From NCBI GenBank assembly GCA_023052935.1, contig CM041298.1:115303977-115367976 (forward strand): DNA of 64,000 bases. The letters are read 5' to 3'. Within the stretch, counting starts at the first letter, position 1. The number at the start of each line of letters is the position of its first letter. Source of the DNA: Piezodorus guildinii (lineage: Eukaryota > Arthropoda > Insecta > Hemiptera > Pentatomidae). The notes under the pieces are model-generated. The model was given only the letters and a program-made list of their open reading frames with translations, was not told the origin of the DNA and ran no database searches. A program made the translations under genes and the position numbers. Shown one piece after another: positions 43,522 through 54,939 of this stretch.

Positions 43522-43944
43522 TGGCTGGTAAAATAACCGACCACAAAGAATCCAATGTGATTTTGGATAAACCTTAACCAAAAAAAAAAAAAAAAAACCT
43601 CCTCTGTTGCATTATCATCAAGAGAAAACATTGCCGAGATTTTACTTGAAAAGTCAAATATTACTTCGTTTCCTCATGAAGTTAAACCCAAGACGGAACA
43701 GCTTAAGCCCTTATCTCTGAAGACTGTGGGAGGGAGTGAAATTTCAACTAGTCGAATGGTTTCGTGGAACCACCGCATTCCTTACTCTCTACAACTTGCA
43801 ACAAGAACCAGGATAGAACATCTTCCGCATAGTCCAAAGGTAATCTTCTTCATATTCATAATTAATTTAGCCCTGAGGGTTAAAATTAATTAATATATTA
43901 ATTATATTTTAAAAGTTTATTATATTATAACTTTACAATCAACA
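43520..43944. other. Unassigned interval
   Basis: Somewhat less AT-rich at 43660-43850, no recognised ORF. Short A runs. Confidence 0.3.
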
Positions 43945-44240
43945 CAAAAAAACGCTGCAAATTATTACACAAGGGTTTATTATTTCCAAATAATAATACT
44001 ACGGTATAACTGTTTATAAAGCTGGAGATGGGCAACTAAGTGATATGAGCAATAAATAATTCAAAGGAAAATGGCATATCACCCCTGCTAATTTAAAATG
44101 CTAGTTTTTCACCAATTTCAATGAATCTTTTTCATTTTGTAGGAAATTTAATTCTCTATTGAATAAAACTAAAATATTTTGTTTTGTATTTAGTTAATTA
44201 TTAATTAATAGGAAATAATTTTTTTTATTCGTTGTTGTTG
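43945..44240 (+). repeat. Family B start-region fragment
   Basis: AAAACGCTGCAAATTATTAC ACAAGGG, GGTATAACTGTTTATAAAGC and CACCAATTTCAATGAATC match family B; it ends near GGAAATAATTTTTTTTATTC. Confidence 0.55.
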
Positions 44241-44361
44241 TTGCCCAAAACATCTTCAGAAGACGATTAACTTACCTATGAAAAAGAAAAAAAATCGATC
44301 GTCAAAAAAAAAAAGAAAATAGAACAATAGGGACAATAAACATTATGACCTAATTGGAACT

Positions 44362-44710
44362 TCCTAATAACACATTAACCTGGCTCTTAAATTATTACAA
44401 CAACATTTGGCGGACTGGCGAATTTCCTGACTCCTGGCTTCAATCATTGTGGGGGAGTCCTGACAGTTACTCACATTTTCGAGGAATGTCCCTTCTACAC
44501 AGGAAAATTGAACCAAAGGGGAATACCACTCAATGTCGCGGTTGCTTTGGGGAACGATATAAATAGAATTGACGAATTGATGTGCTTTCTTACGGAAATG
44601 GACTTTAACAAGCAGATTTGAAAATTGTATTTTACTATTATTATTAAAATTATTATAATTATTATTATTTTATATTCTAAATTAATTAATTAATGTTTAA
44701 CTTTATTTAT

Positions 44711-44788
<78 letters not shown>

Positions 44789-45001
44789 ACCTGATATATG
44801 TTTAGCTTTTCCTAATGCTGTTACTTTTTTTCTTACTAGTGATTATCCTTATTAGTTAATTGTTTTCAACTATTTGTTGTTATTTGTTTTTTAGTAAAAC
44901 AATTGTTCATTATTTAACCTTAAATTAGTTTCTAAAAATGAGTGTCTGGCACTGATGACCGAGATGTTTTGTGCCAATAAAATAAAACAACCAACCAACC
45001 A
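44362..45001 (+). mobile_element. Short LINE insertion with (AACC)n tail and 14-bp duplication
   Basis: ACCTAATTGGAACT is exact at 44348-44361 and 45002-45015. The insert starts with an RT fingers fragment NNTLTWLLNYYNNIWRTGEF PDSWLQ (the open frame 44354-44566), then unrelated text, (TA)n at 44718-44751, a T run to 44781 and a 3' end with the hairpin TGGCAC...GTGCCA (44947-44976), AATAAAATAAAAC and (AACC)4. The jump after WLQ implies an internal deletion. The clade is uncertain, Jockey/I/R1-like. Confidence 0.7.
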
Positions 45002-45719
45002 ACCTAATTGGAACTGCACATATAATCATTAGCAACACAAAGTAAAACAGAAAAATGTGAGTAATTTAAAAAAAAAAAGCGAAAAATAATCCGAATGTGT
45101 TAAATGAGTTGGTATAAACGAATGTCATTCAACATTTTTGTATTCGTTATTCGGGTTCTACGCATCTTGAAACATAAGCCCTCAAATTTTGAAGGGGGTT
45201 GATTTTTTTTTAGTCTATTACAAAAGTTCATTATTGAAAAAAATAAACCAAAAGCATTAACACTGGACGGCGTTAGTATTTTCCATAATTTTCTGTTCTT
45301 TCGATTTTCATTAAAATAATTCAAATAAAATTTCCTGATTCTAGAACACCTAACATTTTTTGTTTATCTTCAAAAATAACTGAATTTCGGGCGTACATAA
45401 GGGCAAGATTTCATTTTTCCCCCCTTTTTCCTTGTTGCTTAACTGATTATAAAACTCTCTACATATTTTTTTTTTTTTATCTTCGAAAATGAATTAAGTT
45501 ATGGGCCTATTTATGGATAAAAATTTCAATTTTTAAATTTTCTTTTTTCTCTTTTATAATTATTCGCATTTTTTTGGTTAAAAACTCCAATACATGTTTT
45601 CTCTTTATTTAAAAATAACTCAGTTATTTAATTAAATCACTATTAATCGGCTGCCGTTTTAATTAATTTTATATAAATATATGTGCGTGTGTTAAAATAT
45701 GTACATATGTTGAAAGAAA

Positions 45720-45726
<7 letters not shown>
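45002..45726 (+). repeat. Family B pieces
   Basis: TATTCGTTATTCGGGTTCTA CGCATCTTGAAACATAAGCC at 45140-45180, AAAAGTTCATTATTG and AACCAAAAGCATTAACAC, then TTTTCTTTTTTCTCTTTTAT AATTATTCGCA, reproduce family B order. Unassigned AT-rich text in between. Confidence 0.5.

Positions 45727-45792
<66 letters not shown>
45727..45792. repeat. (TA)n microsatellite
   Basis: About 33 uninterrupted TA units preceded by an A run. Confidence 0.95.
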
Positions 45793-45798
<6 letters not shown>

Positions 45799-46514
45799 CA
45801 TATTATTTTGGTTTATTGTATGTTAAGATTTGAACAATAAATATTGTCTATTTCTGAACTATCAAGAAGGATCTATTCTAATCTATTTTTTTTCACGAAT
45901 TTAGACATGTAAGAGAGAAAGTTAGTTAAAAAAAAAAATATTAACTGTGCCAACTCTGAAAATTCTCGTCATAGTTTTATGAGAGGCAAGTTGGGCTGAC
46001 CTGGCCACAAATACCTGCGGCCGAGGAACTTCATGAATAAAATTTATATTAATGTTGTCCGTACGTCACACCTCGAATTTACACAATTTGGCTCCCTTAT
46101 AATTTAAATTGGCTTCTATCCTACAGCGGGGTTAAGTATGCAAATTTCTTTCCCCTGAAGGGGTTGTGCGGACGGTTGGGAGAAATGTTAAATAGATTAA
46201 ATTTAGTTTTACCGCGAAACCTCATACGAAGTTGGAGTGGATTATAATTATCAGTGCACGAGCACTTAGGACACAACATGCTGCTATATATTCCATTTGG
46301 ACATTGGAATGATACGAACAATCTACACACAGACTTTATAGTAACAAAACTAAACTATTTTATATTTTTTTATCTAAAATACATAGAAGTCCTTTAAAAC
46401 CTATTAGAAAATTGCAATTCATTCCAAAAGGTACTTTTTTTTCTCTTCATGCCTATATTCACACCTGTCAGAAACTATCTGACAATCAGCAAACGTGCTG
46501 TACAAATGTGAGAT
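45793..46514. other. Unassigned interval
   Basis: A less AT-rich stretch at 45960-46330 has a 69-codon minus-strand frame (46121-46330) without a recognisable domain. No repeat family. Possibly unique host sequence. Confidence 0.3.
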
Positions 46515-47460
46515 CAGACATGGTATTCATGGGGAAGGAAACTGCCCAGCAGTACCCCTTCCTAGGATTTATTTAGCAGAGGAGGTCTCTCATCCAGCTT
46601 CTCTTTAGCCTTCTTCTGACTGACATTTCAGCTATTGACATGTCGTTAATCCGTCTATTGTCGTGTCCGTTAAGTTTACTATGAATACGAGAATAGAGTG
46701 TTCGTACATTCTTGACCTACTCATCCCTTGTTCATCAGCACATTCCTTTAACACAAGATCCCAACCCACTAACCTCTATTTGCCCTCTCATCGAACATCA
46801 TTCTTTAAAAAAACTTTTAGTTTGCGTGCCACCTCTCTTTTCAATTCCATACCTACCTCTATACGCAAAGCTTCTTCCTTAACCTCGTTTAAAAACAAAT
46901 TATTCCATCATCTCCTCAGTAATCAGTCTTCCGAATAATTGTATAAAAAATTAAGAGTAATAGTCATATTTCAAGTTAACAAAACTTTTTTTTCTACGAT
47001 TTTACGATATTAGTGTGAGGTTCAATCATAGTATCTCTGTATGCACATGTTTTCAGTATTATATAGTCATACATGAATGTTCAATACCGTTGTATTTACT
47101 ACACTATAAATAATGCAAGTAGTAGTCATATGTCGTTCAAGCAACAGTATTTACTATGTTTATATATAATATAAGTATAACCTTAGGTTTGTTTTTGTAA
47201 TGTTTTTATTTTTAAGCCAGACATAATACTCACTCTTGTACTTTTTTTGTTATTCTTAGGGGACAGAAGTCCCAGAATAAAATTTATTTTTCTTCTTCTT
47301 CTTCTATATGTTGGTCAACTGTTGGTTGTTATAAGTCCGTATGTAGGGTTCTGTTGTTTACGTACCAAGGAGCTGTCGTTATGAGGCTTAAAATTGTGGA
47401 TTGAAATGATTGCAGTTTTTGTATGTGAGTCTTTTTTGCTGAACCAAATATCTGGTACTA
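46515..47460 (-). pseudogene. Diverged Jockey-like copy split by another LINE
   Basis: At 46515-46715 the complement encodes RRRLKRSWMRDLLC, a diverged form of the Jockey C-terminus. The next expected segment appears only at 47305-47460 (AAAATTGTGGATTGAAATGA on the plus strand, matching the ATTTTGGATTGCAAGGATTG block of other copies). The interruption is the plus-strand LINE at 46716-47304. Confidence 0.62.
46716..47304 (+). pseudogene. CR1/L2-like LINE C-terminus and 3' UTR
   Basis: Frame to 46938: HSFNTRSQPTNLYLPSHRTS, FSLRATSLFNSIPTSIRKAS, SLTSFKNKLFHHLLSNQ and stop, homologous by eye to the C-terminus at 25085-25675. The 3' UTR runs to GGGGACAGAAGTCCCAGAAT AAAATTTA and a (TTC)n tail at 47290-47305, the same end type as 24755. 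5'-truncated. Confidence 0.78.
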
Positions 47461-47726
47461 AATCTACATTTCATATCATTCCAACAGGTACTAAAAACAT
47501 TTCCTTTCAAAAGGTATTATATTTCCTATTATACAGCAGAACAATCTAACACTGTATTCATTTTCGTTCCCTGTATTCATTAACGATATTTTTCTGATCA
47601 ATTGATTTAACCTAATAATCACTTTTTAGGTTCTTTAAAAACAACTTAATTGTATCGCTTTGGTTCTTATAGGTTCTCAATTAAATTAAGTTTATTCTTA
47701 TTATTTCTTCTTTTAGCCAAATAAAT
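47461..47726. other. Unassigned interval
   Basis: AT-rich, nothing recognised apart from T-rich text leading into family A. Confidence 0.3.
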
Positions 47727-47902
47727 GTTTTCATTTTCGCCCGAGTTAATACACACACACCGACCTTTTTGCGGGACATAGTCATTTTGACTCAGGGGAC
47801 CCTAAAACGTGCATTTCCTTTGAAAACTGGAATCCGAAAATTTTCACGATCGCAATACTTTCCCTTAATATATATTTCATACATAGGTAAGTGAAAGTAA
47901 TA
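47727..47902 (+). repeat. Family A 3' end fragment
   Basis: From TCGCCCGAGTTAATACACAC through GACCTTTTTGCGGGACATAG to the hairpin and GGTAAGTGAAAGTAAT. Confidence 0.75.
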
Positions 47903-48107
47903 AATTGATATTTTACCTAATACTCAGTTTTTTGTTGTTTTTTTTGTTCAATATACAAAAAAATATGTGTTGTGTTTTAGAATCACGACTCCACAACGAA
48001 AAAAAAAAAAAATTATATCATGCCTACATATACGCCATATTTTTTTTTTTTTTTTTATGGATATACAGATACAGAGGATATTTTTAAAATTAGTGAAATT
48101 CCATACA

Positions 48108-48728
48108 AAATATAAAATCTGGTACGCGCAACACACGACTTTTACTTATTAATCAATTCAAAAATATTTATTTATTTATTTATTTAAGAAAATAAATTGT
48201 TAAAGAATTATTTACATTTGATTTTTCATCACTTCCTGTTAGAACTACATGGAGCGTCCACCGATGACAGCGCCATCCAGTGGCCAAGCGATGTAACAAT
48301 TGCTTCAAAAAAATCCTTTTTCAGTTGTCTCCTTTAGTTGGATATCGATTTCGTTCAACTTATTTATTTACCTGTTTTTTATCAATGGCAATAAGATGAT
48401 ATAGTTATTTGTAGAGAATATACAAAATGAAAGGTACTTTAGAGAAAGAAAATTTAAAAAAATATCTGCATTTAATCTCCTTCAGACTATTTTAATCAGA
48501 ATGAAACCTACATGATATTAAAACCCGTTAAATTTTACATCGATATACCGAGTTTAATCAAAATCGTTAAGAGCCGTTTTTGAGAAAATCGTATAAAAGT
48601 GCTACATGCATGAGATAAAGTAGGCCTTCCGGTCAGCGGATTTTAATGAAAAAGTTGCTGTAACATCTCGAGCGTATAGCAGTCTTCCCCTTACTATATA
48701 TTCCATATATAGGTAAGTGAAAGTAAAA
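48108..48728 (+). repeat. Family A copy, internally altered
   Basis: AATCTGGTACGCGCAACACA start; a non-family block at 48235-48300 (ACATGGAGCGTCCACCGATG ACAGCGCCATCC) replaces the middle; then TTTAGTTGGATATCG and onward to GGTAAGTGAAAGTAAAAAA. The (CA)n segment is deleted. Confidence 0.72.
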
Positions 48729-49258
48729 AAGAATTACTGAAATCGGTTATGGGATAACAGAGATATACCGTTTTGAGCTTAGCTGTGTTGATCGGCCATT
48801 TTAATTTGAATTATTTATTGTTTTTCCTAACAGCTAATTGCCTACAAAAAGCTATAGTTATTCTTAACCATTATAAACTATTTTGTAATAATTTACAACG
48901 TTTATTATCTTCTAATTTTAATTGCCTCAACAATCTTTAGGAAGAGTCACGACCACCCTCCATTCCATGGCCATTTAGAACACGAGAATCAAAAGACTTC
49001 TGGAGAACAATTGAAGACGCTTGAGCTTACTACATGAGCAACTAAATGGAACCTCGTACCTTTCCATTCAAAACGAAATTCCCACTCGACCAAATACTCC
49101 AATTTCAAATGCATTCTATTTGCCCCATTAACTGCTGTTCAAGGACCGTATTAAACGGCCAACAGGATCCCACATCAATACAACTTCGTCCTTTACATAT
49201 TACCTTCTAACGTTACGAAATTCCAATAACTTACCAACCATTCTGGATCAAATACTAA
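48729..49258. other. Family B scrap and unassigned DNA
   Basis: 48770-48905 resembles family B (GCCTACAAAAAGCTATAGTT, TTTGTAATAATTTACAACG). 48935-49255 is less AT-rich, plus-strand text with no recognised motif. Confidence 0.35.
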
Positions 49259-49292
49259 TGTGTGTGTGTGTGTGTGTTTGTGTGTGTGTGTA

Positions 49293-49342
<50 letters not shown>
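49259..49342. repeat. (TG)n(TA)n microsatellite
   Basis: TGTG repeats with two substitutions, followed by about 20 TA units, directly left of an inverted repeat. Confidence 0.93.
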
Positions 49343-49344
<2 letters not shown>

Positions 49345-49347
<3 letters not shown>

Positions 49348-50365
49348 TTATTTGTAATTTTATTTAAAATTTTCTGGTTTTAGGTCTTCAACAATTACCT
49401 CTTCTTAATTTGCTTTATTTGATGTTTCCATCCTCCGTCACAAATATACGATTCTTTGCAAAACTGCAAGTATACATAAATATTGGTTACATTCTTTATA
49501 AACTATCTATCTACAGCCAAATACAACACAAACATCTTAGCATCGGCACACCACTCAGGTTAACTACAGGACACTGGTATCTCCAAGCCCTCCCCTCTCC
49601 AGCCCTGACGGCCGAAGCTTAACTTATAACACCACTGTTCCAAATCTAGCAGTCCAAAACCAAATTCCTGGTCAGTACAATAAATCATAATTTGTACAGT
49701 AAAAATAAAAATAAAAAGTCAAAAAAGCTTAAAAGTATTTCAAAAACGAGAATAAAACAACCCATACTATTATATCTGTGGCGGTCGTGAATAAGTGGTT
49801 AAGTCAAAAATTTTCATTTTATAGGTGAGCGACTTAAACTTAAACGCAATACCCAAAATAGAGTTATAACATACAGTTTTCTTTCCACTTGCAATTTCTT
49901 CTACCAAGAAATTTCTTTAACCAATTTAACACGACGTGGGAAGCGGTATGAGGGAGCGAAACGTGGAGTTAACTCATTTTTTATATAACTCGAGTTATCC
50001 AGTTATTCACGACCGCCACATATATAAAACATTAACAAAACCATCTAAAAAATTTTATATAGATAATGGTAATAAAAACTATTAACAATAAAAAACCCAA
50101 CGAAACATTTTCCTTTGTAAAATTATTTTTCTTAATTTGTTTAAAATATTATTATATACATTGCTCAGTTTTGTGAAACCATAACGCGCATTTACTGTGT
50201 GCTCGGTCCTAATGATGTGCATCATTTCGAGAATCAGTCTTAGCTTTATTTTTTTCTACCTATGTTTGTGACGGAGGATCGAAACTTCAAATAACGCAAA
50301 TTAAGAAGAAGTCATTGTTAAAGATCTAAAACCCGAAAAATTTCAAATAAAATTGTAATATAAAA
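49345..50365. mobile_element. Inverted-repeat element, Penelope-like, with a nested smaller one
   Basis: The left arm (about 49350-49450: TTGTAATTTTATTTAAAATT, TTAGGTCTTCAACAATTACC, CATCCTCCGTCACAAATATA) is the inverse complement of the right arm (about 50264-50365), with scattered mismatches over ~100 bp. The right arm contains GACGGAGGATCGAAAC, similar in layout to the GGGTCGAAACG of the 41720 element. An 81-codon-scale search shows only a 70-codon frame (49410-49622), so no transposase is present. Confidence 0.5.
49777..50023. mobile_element. Short inverted-repeat element nested inside
   Basis: Starts TGTGGCGGTCGTGAATAA (49779) and ends with the inverse complement TTATTCACGACCGCCACA (ending at about 50021); arms are about 26 bp with mismatches. 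GGAGCGAAACGTGGAG lies before the right arm. The outer GTGGCGGTC is identical to the inner start of the repeats at 41783 and 42706, linking the two loci. Confidence 0.55.
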
Positions 50366-50574
50366 AGGTCAATGATTTGGATTGTATACACACACACATA
50401 TACTACTAGACCAGCCCCTGATTCCCACGGGTACAATTTGAATGAAGTGTCATATATGTTTAAAAAAGCTCTATCTCACCGATTTAGAGTTTATCGATTT
50501 GGAAGTTTCAGTACACATCATGACGAAAAGTGCAATGAGAAAGATAATTGTGAGAGAAGAACGCAATGAGAAAA
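50366..50574. other. Unassigned interval
   Basis: A short open frame (50372-50569) spans a (CA)n tract; no motif. Confidence 0.3.
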
Positions 50575-51110
50575 CGCTTCAAATTATTACAGAATAGTTA
50601 ATTATTTCCAAATAACAATATTAGAGTATAACCGTTTATAAGGCTGTTGATGGGCAATTAAGTAATATAAAAAGCAATAATTCAAAGCATCATGTCATAA
50701 AACTACCACTGATTTCAAAACGCAATATCTAAGCTAGTTGTAAACCAAATTCAATGATTCATTTTTCATTTGGTCAAAAAGCAATTCCCTATCAAATGGC
50801 ACTAATAGCAAAAATTTGTTGGTATTTATTTATTAGGAAAATGTTTTTTTTTTTTTTTCGTTACTGCGATTCTACGCATCTTGAAACGTAAGCTCTCAAA
50901 TTTTTAGCAGGGTTAATTTTTTTTTTTTTTTTGATGATTACAAAGGTTGATTATTGAAAATAATAAACCAAAAGCATTTATACAGGACTGCGTTACTATT
51001 TCCTTTTCCTTTCTTTCCTTTTCATTCTAGTAATTTAAATAAAATTTCCTGATTCCCGAAAACCTTACATTTTATCTTTATCATCAGTAATAACCGAGTG
51101 ATCAGGGAAT
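50575..51110 (+). repeat. Family B copy
   Basis: AAAACGCTTCAAATTATTAC AGAATAG, GGGCAATTAAGTAATATAAA, TTCGTTACTGCGATTCTACG, ATCTTGAAACGTAAGCTC and AACCAAAAGCATTTATACAG follow the family order. Confidence 0.6.
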
Positions 51111-51169
51111 CACATCTCTAATAAGTTGTGACTTGACCATATAAGATGATTTTAAATTTTTTTTGTTTT

Positions 51170-51726
51170 TTGCTGTAACATCTCGGGCGTATAGTAGTCT
51201 TAAATATGAAATTTCAGTTCCGTACGACTAATTGCTTTGTGCTCGACTTACCACACACTTACATAATTACAAGAGCCAGTAAATTATTTTAAGTTGTAGA
51301 CTACGCTTTAGTATCACCGTCCTGTTTTACTTTAAAATATTTTCGTAAATACATAATTAAAAAAAAAAAACATGCATCAGCTACCTTTGGTAGATTCGGA
51401 AGCTATTAGAATTTGCATTATCCCTAAGAACTTTCAGTTTAAGCTTCGATATTGTATTTAAATGTCAAAATACTTATTTGACGTTATGGGCTTGAAAAAT
51501 TAATTGTAGCTGTAACATCTCGGGTTTGTAGTTGTATCAAAAAATGAAATTTCAGTTTTTTTTACGACTATTCGTTTTCGTGTAAAACTTACCATACACA
51601 AGCACAAAAAAACCTTTTCACGCGACTTAGTTATTAAAACGTGTTTTTTCCGTCGAAAACTGGAATACGAAAATTTTCACGATCGCAATACTTTTCCTCA
51701 CTATATATAGTAAGTGAATGTAAAAA
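51170..51726 (+). repeat. Two family A 3' fragments
   Basis: 51170-51262: TGTAACATCTCGGGCGTATA GTAGTC to ACTTACCACACA. 51505-51726: AGCTGTAACATCTCGGGTTT to the hairpin and AGTAAGTGAATGTAAAAA. Unassigned AT-rich DNA lies between. Confidence 0.68.
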
Positions 51727-52239
51727 CAAAAATAAAAAATGGGTTAGTTTATTTGTTTGTTATTTTAAAGTAAAGCATAGATGTCAGAAAATTTAATTTT
51801 CCCATACATTAAAAGCTTACAAGCACAAAAATCCTGAGCTCGGGAACCTCAATAGACTATAAAGATTAAATAATCGTTCTTGATGTAGAAACTAAATATA
51901 AAAATATATTTGTTACCTTAACGTTCTGACGACGATATTTATAAATTATAGTATTTTTCAAGACTGAACTAACTAATCAACACTTAATGCAAATAAAATA
52001 TATGTCGTTTAGCGGAATTAAAATGAACCGATCCGCACTGTACCCAGTGATAAACTCAACTGAAGTCTGAAAAGGAACTGCCCAGTTATACTTCCACGTA
52101 TATAAAGTCTATATAATTCGATTGGGAGCAATGAGAATATTAGTTTAAAGGAAAATTCAAAGCCATGTCCTCATTTTGAATCAATTCTGCAGTATATTTT
52201 CAACAGCATTTTATCAATTCAACACATATAAAAAATAAA
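51727..52239. other. Unassigned interval
   Basis: AT-rich, no ORF, splice pair or repeat family recognised. Confidence 0.3.
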
Positions 52240-52522
52240 AATATAGCGAGTTTAATCAAAATCGTTAGATAGCTGTTTTTGATGAAAAAGTTTCTGTAAC
52301 ATCTCGGGCATATAGTTGTCTACAATATGATATTTCTGTTTCATTCGACTTTTTTTTTTCGTTGGACTTACCACACACAGACCTTTTTGCGGGACTTGGT
52401 CAATGGACTCAGGGAACCCTAAAACATGTATTTCCAGGGAACACTTGAATTCGAAAACTTTCACGATGCCAATACTTTCCCTTACTATATATTTCATATA
52501 TAGGATATATAGGTAAGTGAAA
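52240..52522 (+). repeat. Family A 3' end
   Basis: ATATAGCGAGTTTAATCAAA ATCG to the hairpin, with a duplicated ATATAGG (ATATATAGGATATATAGGTA) and AAGTGAAATTAAAA. The middle is deleted between the conserved CTGTTTTTGA and GATGAAAAAGTTTCTGTAAC. Confidence 0.72.
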
Positions 52523-52571
52523 TTAAAAGTTAGCGAACATAAAAAGCTGTAGAAAGTTTTTCATCACTCTC

Positions 52572-54565
52572 AGAATTCATCCCCACCACCAACTCAATTC
52601 TAGAAGCTAATATAACCCTGGAAGAGATGCAGCTTTGTATTAATCTCTCTAAAAACAACAAAGCTCCTGGACCGGACCTTATAATTTATGAAAATTTGAA
52701 GAATCTCACCCCAGAGTGGGAACACTATATTTTGAATTTATTCAATTCTGTACTTGATCAAGAAAAATTACCTACCCAGTGGTCTAAATCCAAACTCTAC
52801 TTACTTTTTAAAAAAGGTAATAGAAGCGATGTAGATAACTATAGAGATATATCCCTACTGAACACAATTGCTAAATTATTTACCGCCATCATTGCGAGGA
52901 GAATAATGCTATGGGCGGACTCTCACAATCTAATACCCGAAGAGCAAGCAGGATTCAGGAAAGGAAGAGGCTGCATTGATCATATCTTCACTCTTTCAGC
53001 ACTTATCGGAATAACGTTCAAAACAGAAGGAAGATACCTATACGCCACCTTCATCGACCTCAAAAGAGCCTTCGATTCAGTTAATCACGGACTCCTTTGG
53101 AAAAAGCTTATTACTCTAGGAATCGGAGGAAAAATTGTCAAAATTATTAAAATGTTGTATGATAATGCATCAACACAAATTTCTGTTAACGAACAACTTT
53201 CAGAAGATATCGATATCACCTTAGGACTTTTACAAGGCGAAAGTCTGAGCCCAACCTTGTTCTTGCTATTCATCTCCGACATAGTTCAATTCTTTCATGA
53301 CAAAGGAGCGGCAGGTATAAGCATAGACACCTTACACGAGGTGACAATGCTCCTTCTAGCTGATGATATCATCTTATTAAGTAACAGTTGGCATGGAGCA
53401 CAGAAAAATATAAAAAATACTACAGGAGTACTGCAGTAACAATTCTCTCATATTAAATGCGGAGAAATCCAAAACTCTTGTTTTTCATAAATCTCCAAGG
53501 CTTAAACAGCTCAAACCGTTATACTGGCATGATAAGATATTGGAGTATACAAAAAGGTATACTTATTTGGGAGTTCCCTTCACATCATCGGGAAAATTTA
53601 AACAAGCATGTGGACACTTTACTCAGAAGTCATCAGTGGCATCTGCAAAAGTCATAGACATATTGAAAAAAGGGAAAAGTGACTCTTGGGAAACAAAAAG
53701 AACTTTATTTAACTCAATGGTCTCATCAACTTTGCTTTATGCTTCTGAAGTATGGAGTCCCAATTATCTTGAGGCAATCGAAACGGTCCAACTTAAATTT
53801 TTAAAGCACTTATTTGGATGGCCTAGGAATACCCCAAATTATATAGTCCGTCTCGAAACAGGAAGAGAACCATTAGCCATGAAGGTGATAAAAAAGATGA
53901 CAAATCTATGGACCAAGCTCGAGTTCATGCCAGAAGAACGACTTCCAAAACTTTGCTTTAACAAACTGACATTATTAGACAAGGATAATCCCGACATAAA
54001 CTTCAATTGGGTGTCCCAATTTAGAGCAATAGCCGAGCTAAATGCCTTTGCAGAAGAGCTTTCTGTTCACCATACAAACGGACTTCTTCGATACAAAGAC
54101 GACATACTAGAAAAAGCACATAACCATTATCTCTCAGCCGACATACAAAGGACCCTAAATTCGACCAACTATCCTATATATAGATTACTATGCAATTACA
54201 ATGCTCCCGACCCTGAAATGTACCTCACATTTAAAGTACATATAAAGAAACTGAGATGTGTCAGCCAATTAAGAGTTGCGAATCCAGAACATATTAGAAT
54301 CTATGGAAAAAACTCATCTTTTTTGTTCAAGTCACAAGAAAGCTGTATATTATGCAATCGATTTATCTACAACAGTCTTCATCACATTCTCCTTCACTGC
54401 CCGGCACACAATGAAAATAGACGGCAATTTCTTCAAAACTTCATTTTAGAATCTTCCGACATCCAAAGTATCCATGCTATATTGAGTATCGATAGTGTAG
54501 ATAAGTTACATAAAGTGTACTATTACATGATAGGAGTTCAAAAAGTGCTCAATTCTTTATCCTAG
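52572..54565 (+). pseudogene. LINE ORF2 reverse transcriptase, one frameshift
   Basis: Reverse transcriptase of a CR1/L2-type or related non-LTR element, acting by target-primed reverse transcription. Frame 1 to 53439: NNKAPGPDLIIYENLKNL (fingers), VDNYRDISLLNTIAKLF, EEQAGFRKGRGCIDHIFTL, FIDLKRAFDSVNHGLLW (motif A, Asp intact), GLLQGESLSPTLFLLF, LLLADDIILLS (motif C). One indel near 53424 moves it to frame 2 (53540-54565 and 50 codons upstream): YCSNNSLILNAEKSKTLVFH, RYTYLGVPFTSSGKFKQACG, LLYASEVWSPNYLEAIETVQ, and a C-terminal zinc motif with CILCNRFIYNSLHHILLHC. All catalytic motifs survive. The endonuclease is missing by truncation. Confidence 0.88.
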
Positions 54566-54859
54566 AACATTTTCTGTTCAGAGTTTATTTTTATTTGATC
54601 TTCAAAGTGATATTTTGCTTATTTATTGTGTCTGTTATAGCACCAGTAACTGTTTATTCTTTAATCTGTAATTTATTTTTGAAAGTCACATTGTTTTAGT
54701 AAATTTTCACTATTATTTTATTTATTTTTAAATGATATGTATATAAAGTTCTAAAACCATAATATTGTAATTTATAGCCAAGCTAGGCTCTATTTGTATG
54801 GGGAAGCCCCAAAGACAAAATAAAAAATTTCTAAATTTCAAATATAAGTTTGTAAATAG

Positions 54860-54890
<31 letters not shown>
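52572..54890 (+). mobile_element. Young LINE with 49-bp target duplication
   Basis: 2319 bp from FIPTTNSILEANITLEEMQL (open frame entering at 52572, so 5'-truncated) to a poly(A) at 54864-54890. The flanks 52523-52571 and 54891-54939 are identical over 49 bp, an unusually long and undecayed target duplication. The 3' UTR contains CTCTATTTGTATGGGGAAGC and an AATAAAAAATTTC signal. Inserted between family A pieces. Confidence 0.9.
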
Positions 54891-54891
<1 letters not shown>

Positions 54892-54939
54892 TAAAAGTTA
54901 GCGAACATAAAAAGCTGTAGAAAGTTTTTCATCACTCTC

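Noticed and set aside
43263..43631. 122-codon single protein
   Set aside because: Only the central third is an RT palm fragment; the ends are translated A/T homopolymers.
44955..44976. Second hammerhead ribozyme
   Set aside because: It has CTGATGA but no GAAAC partner strand; it is only a short hairpin.
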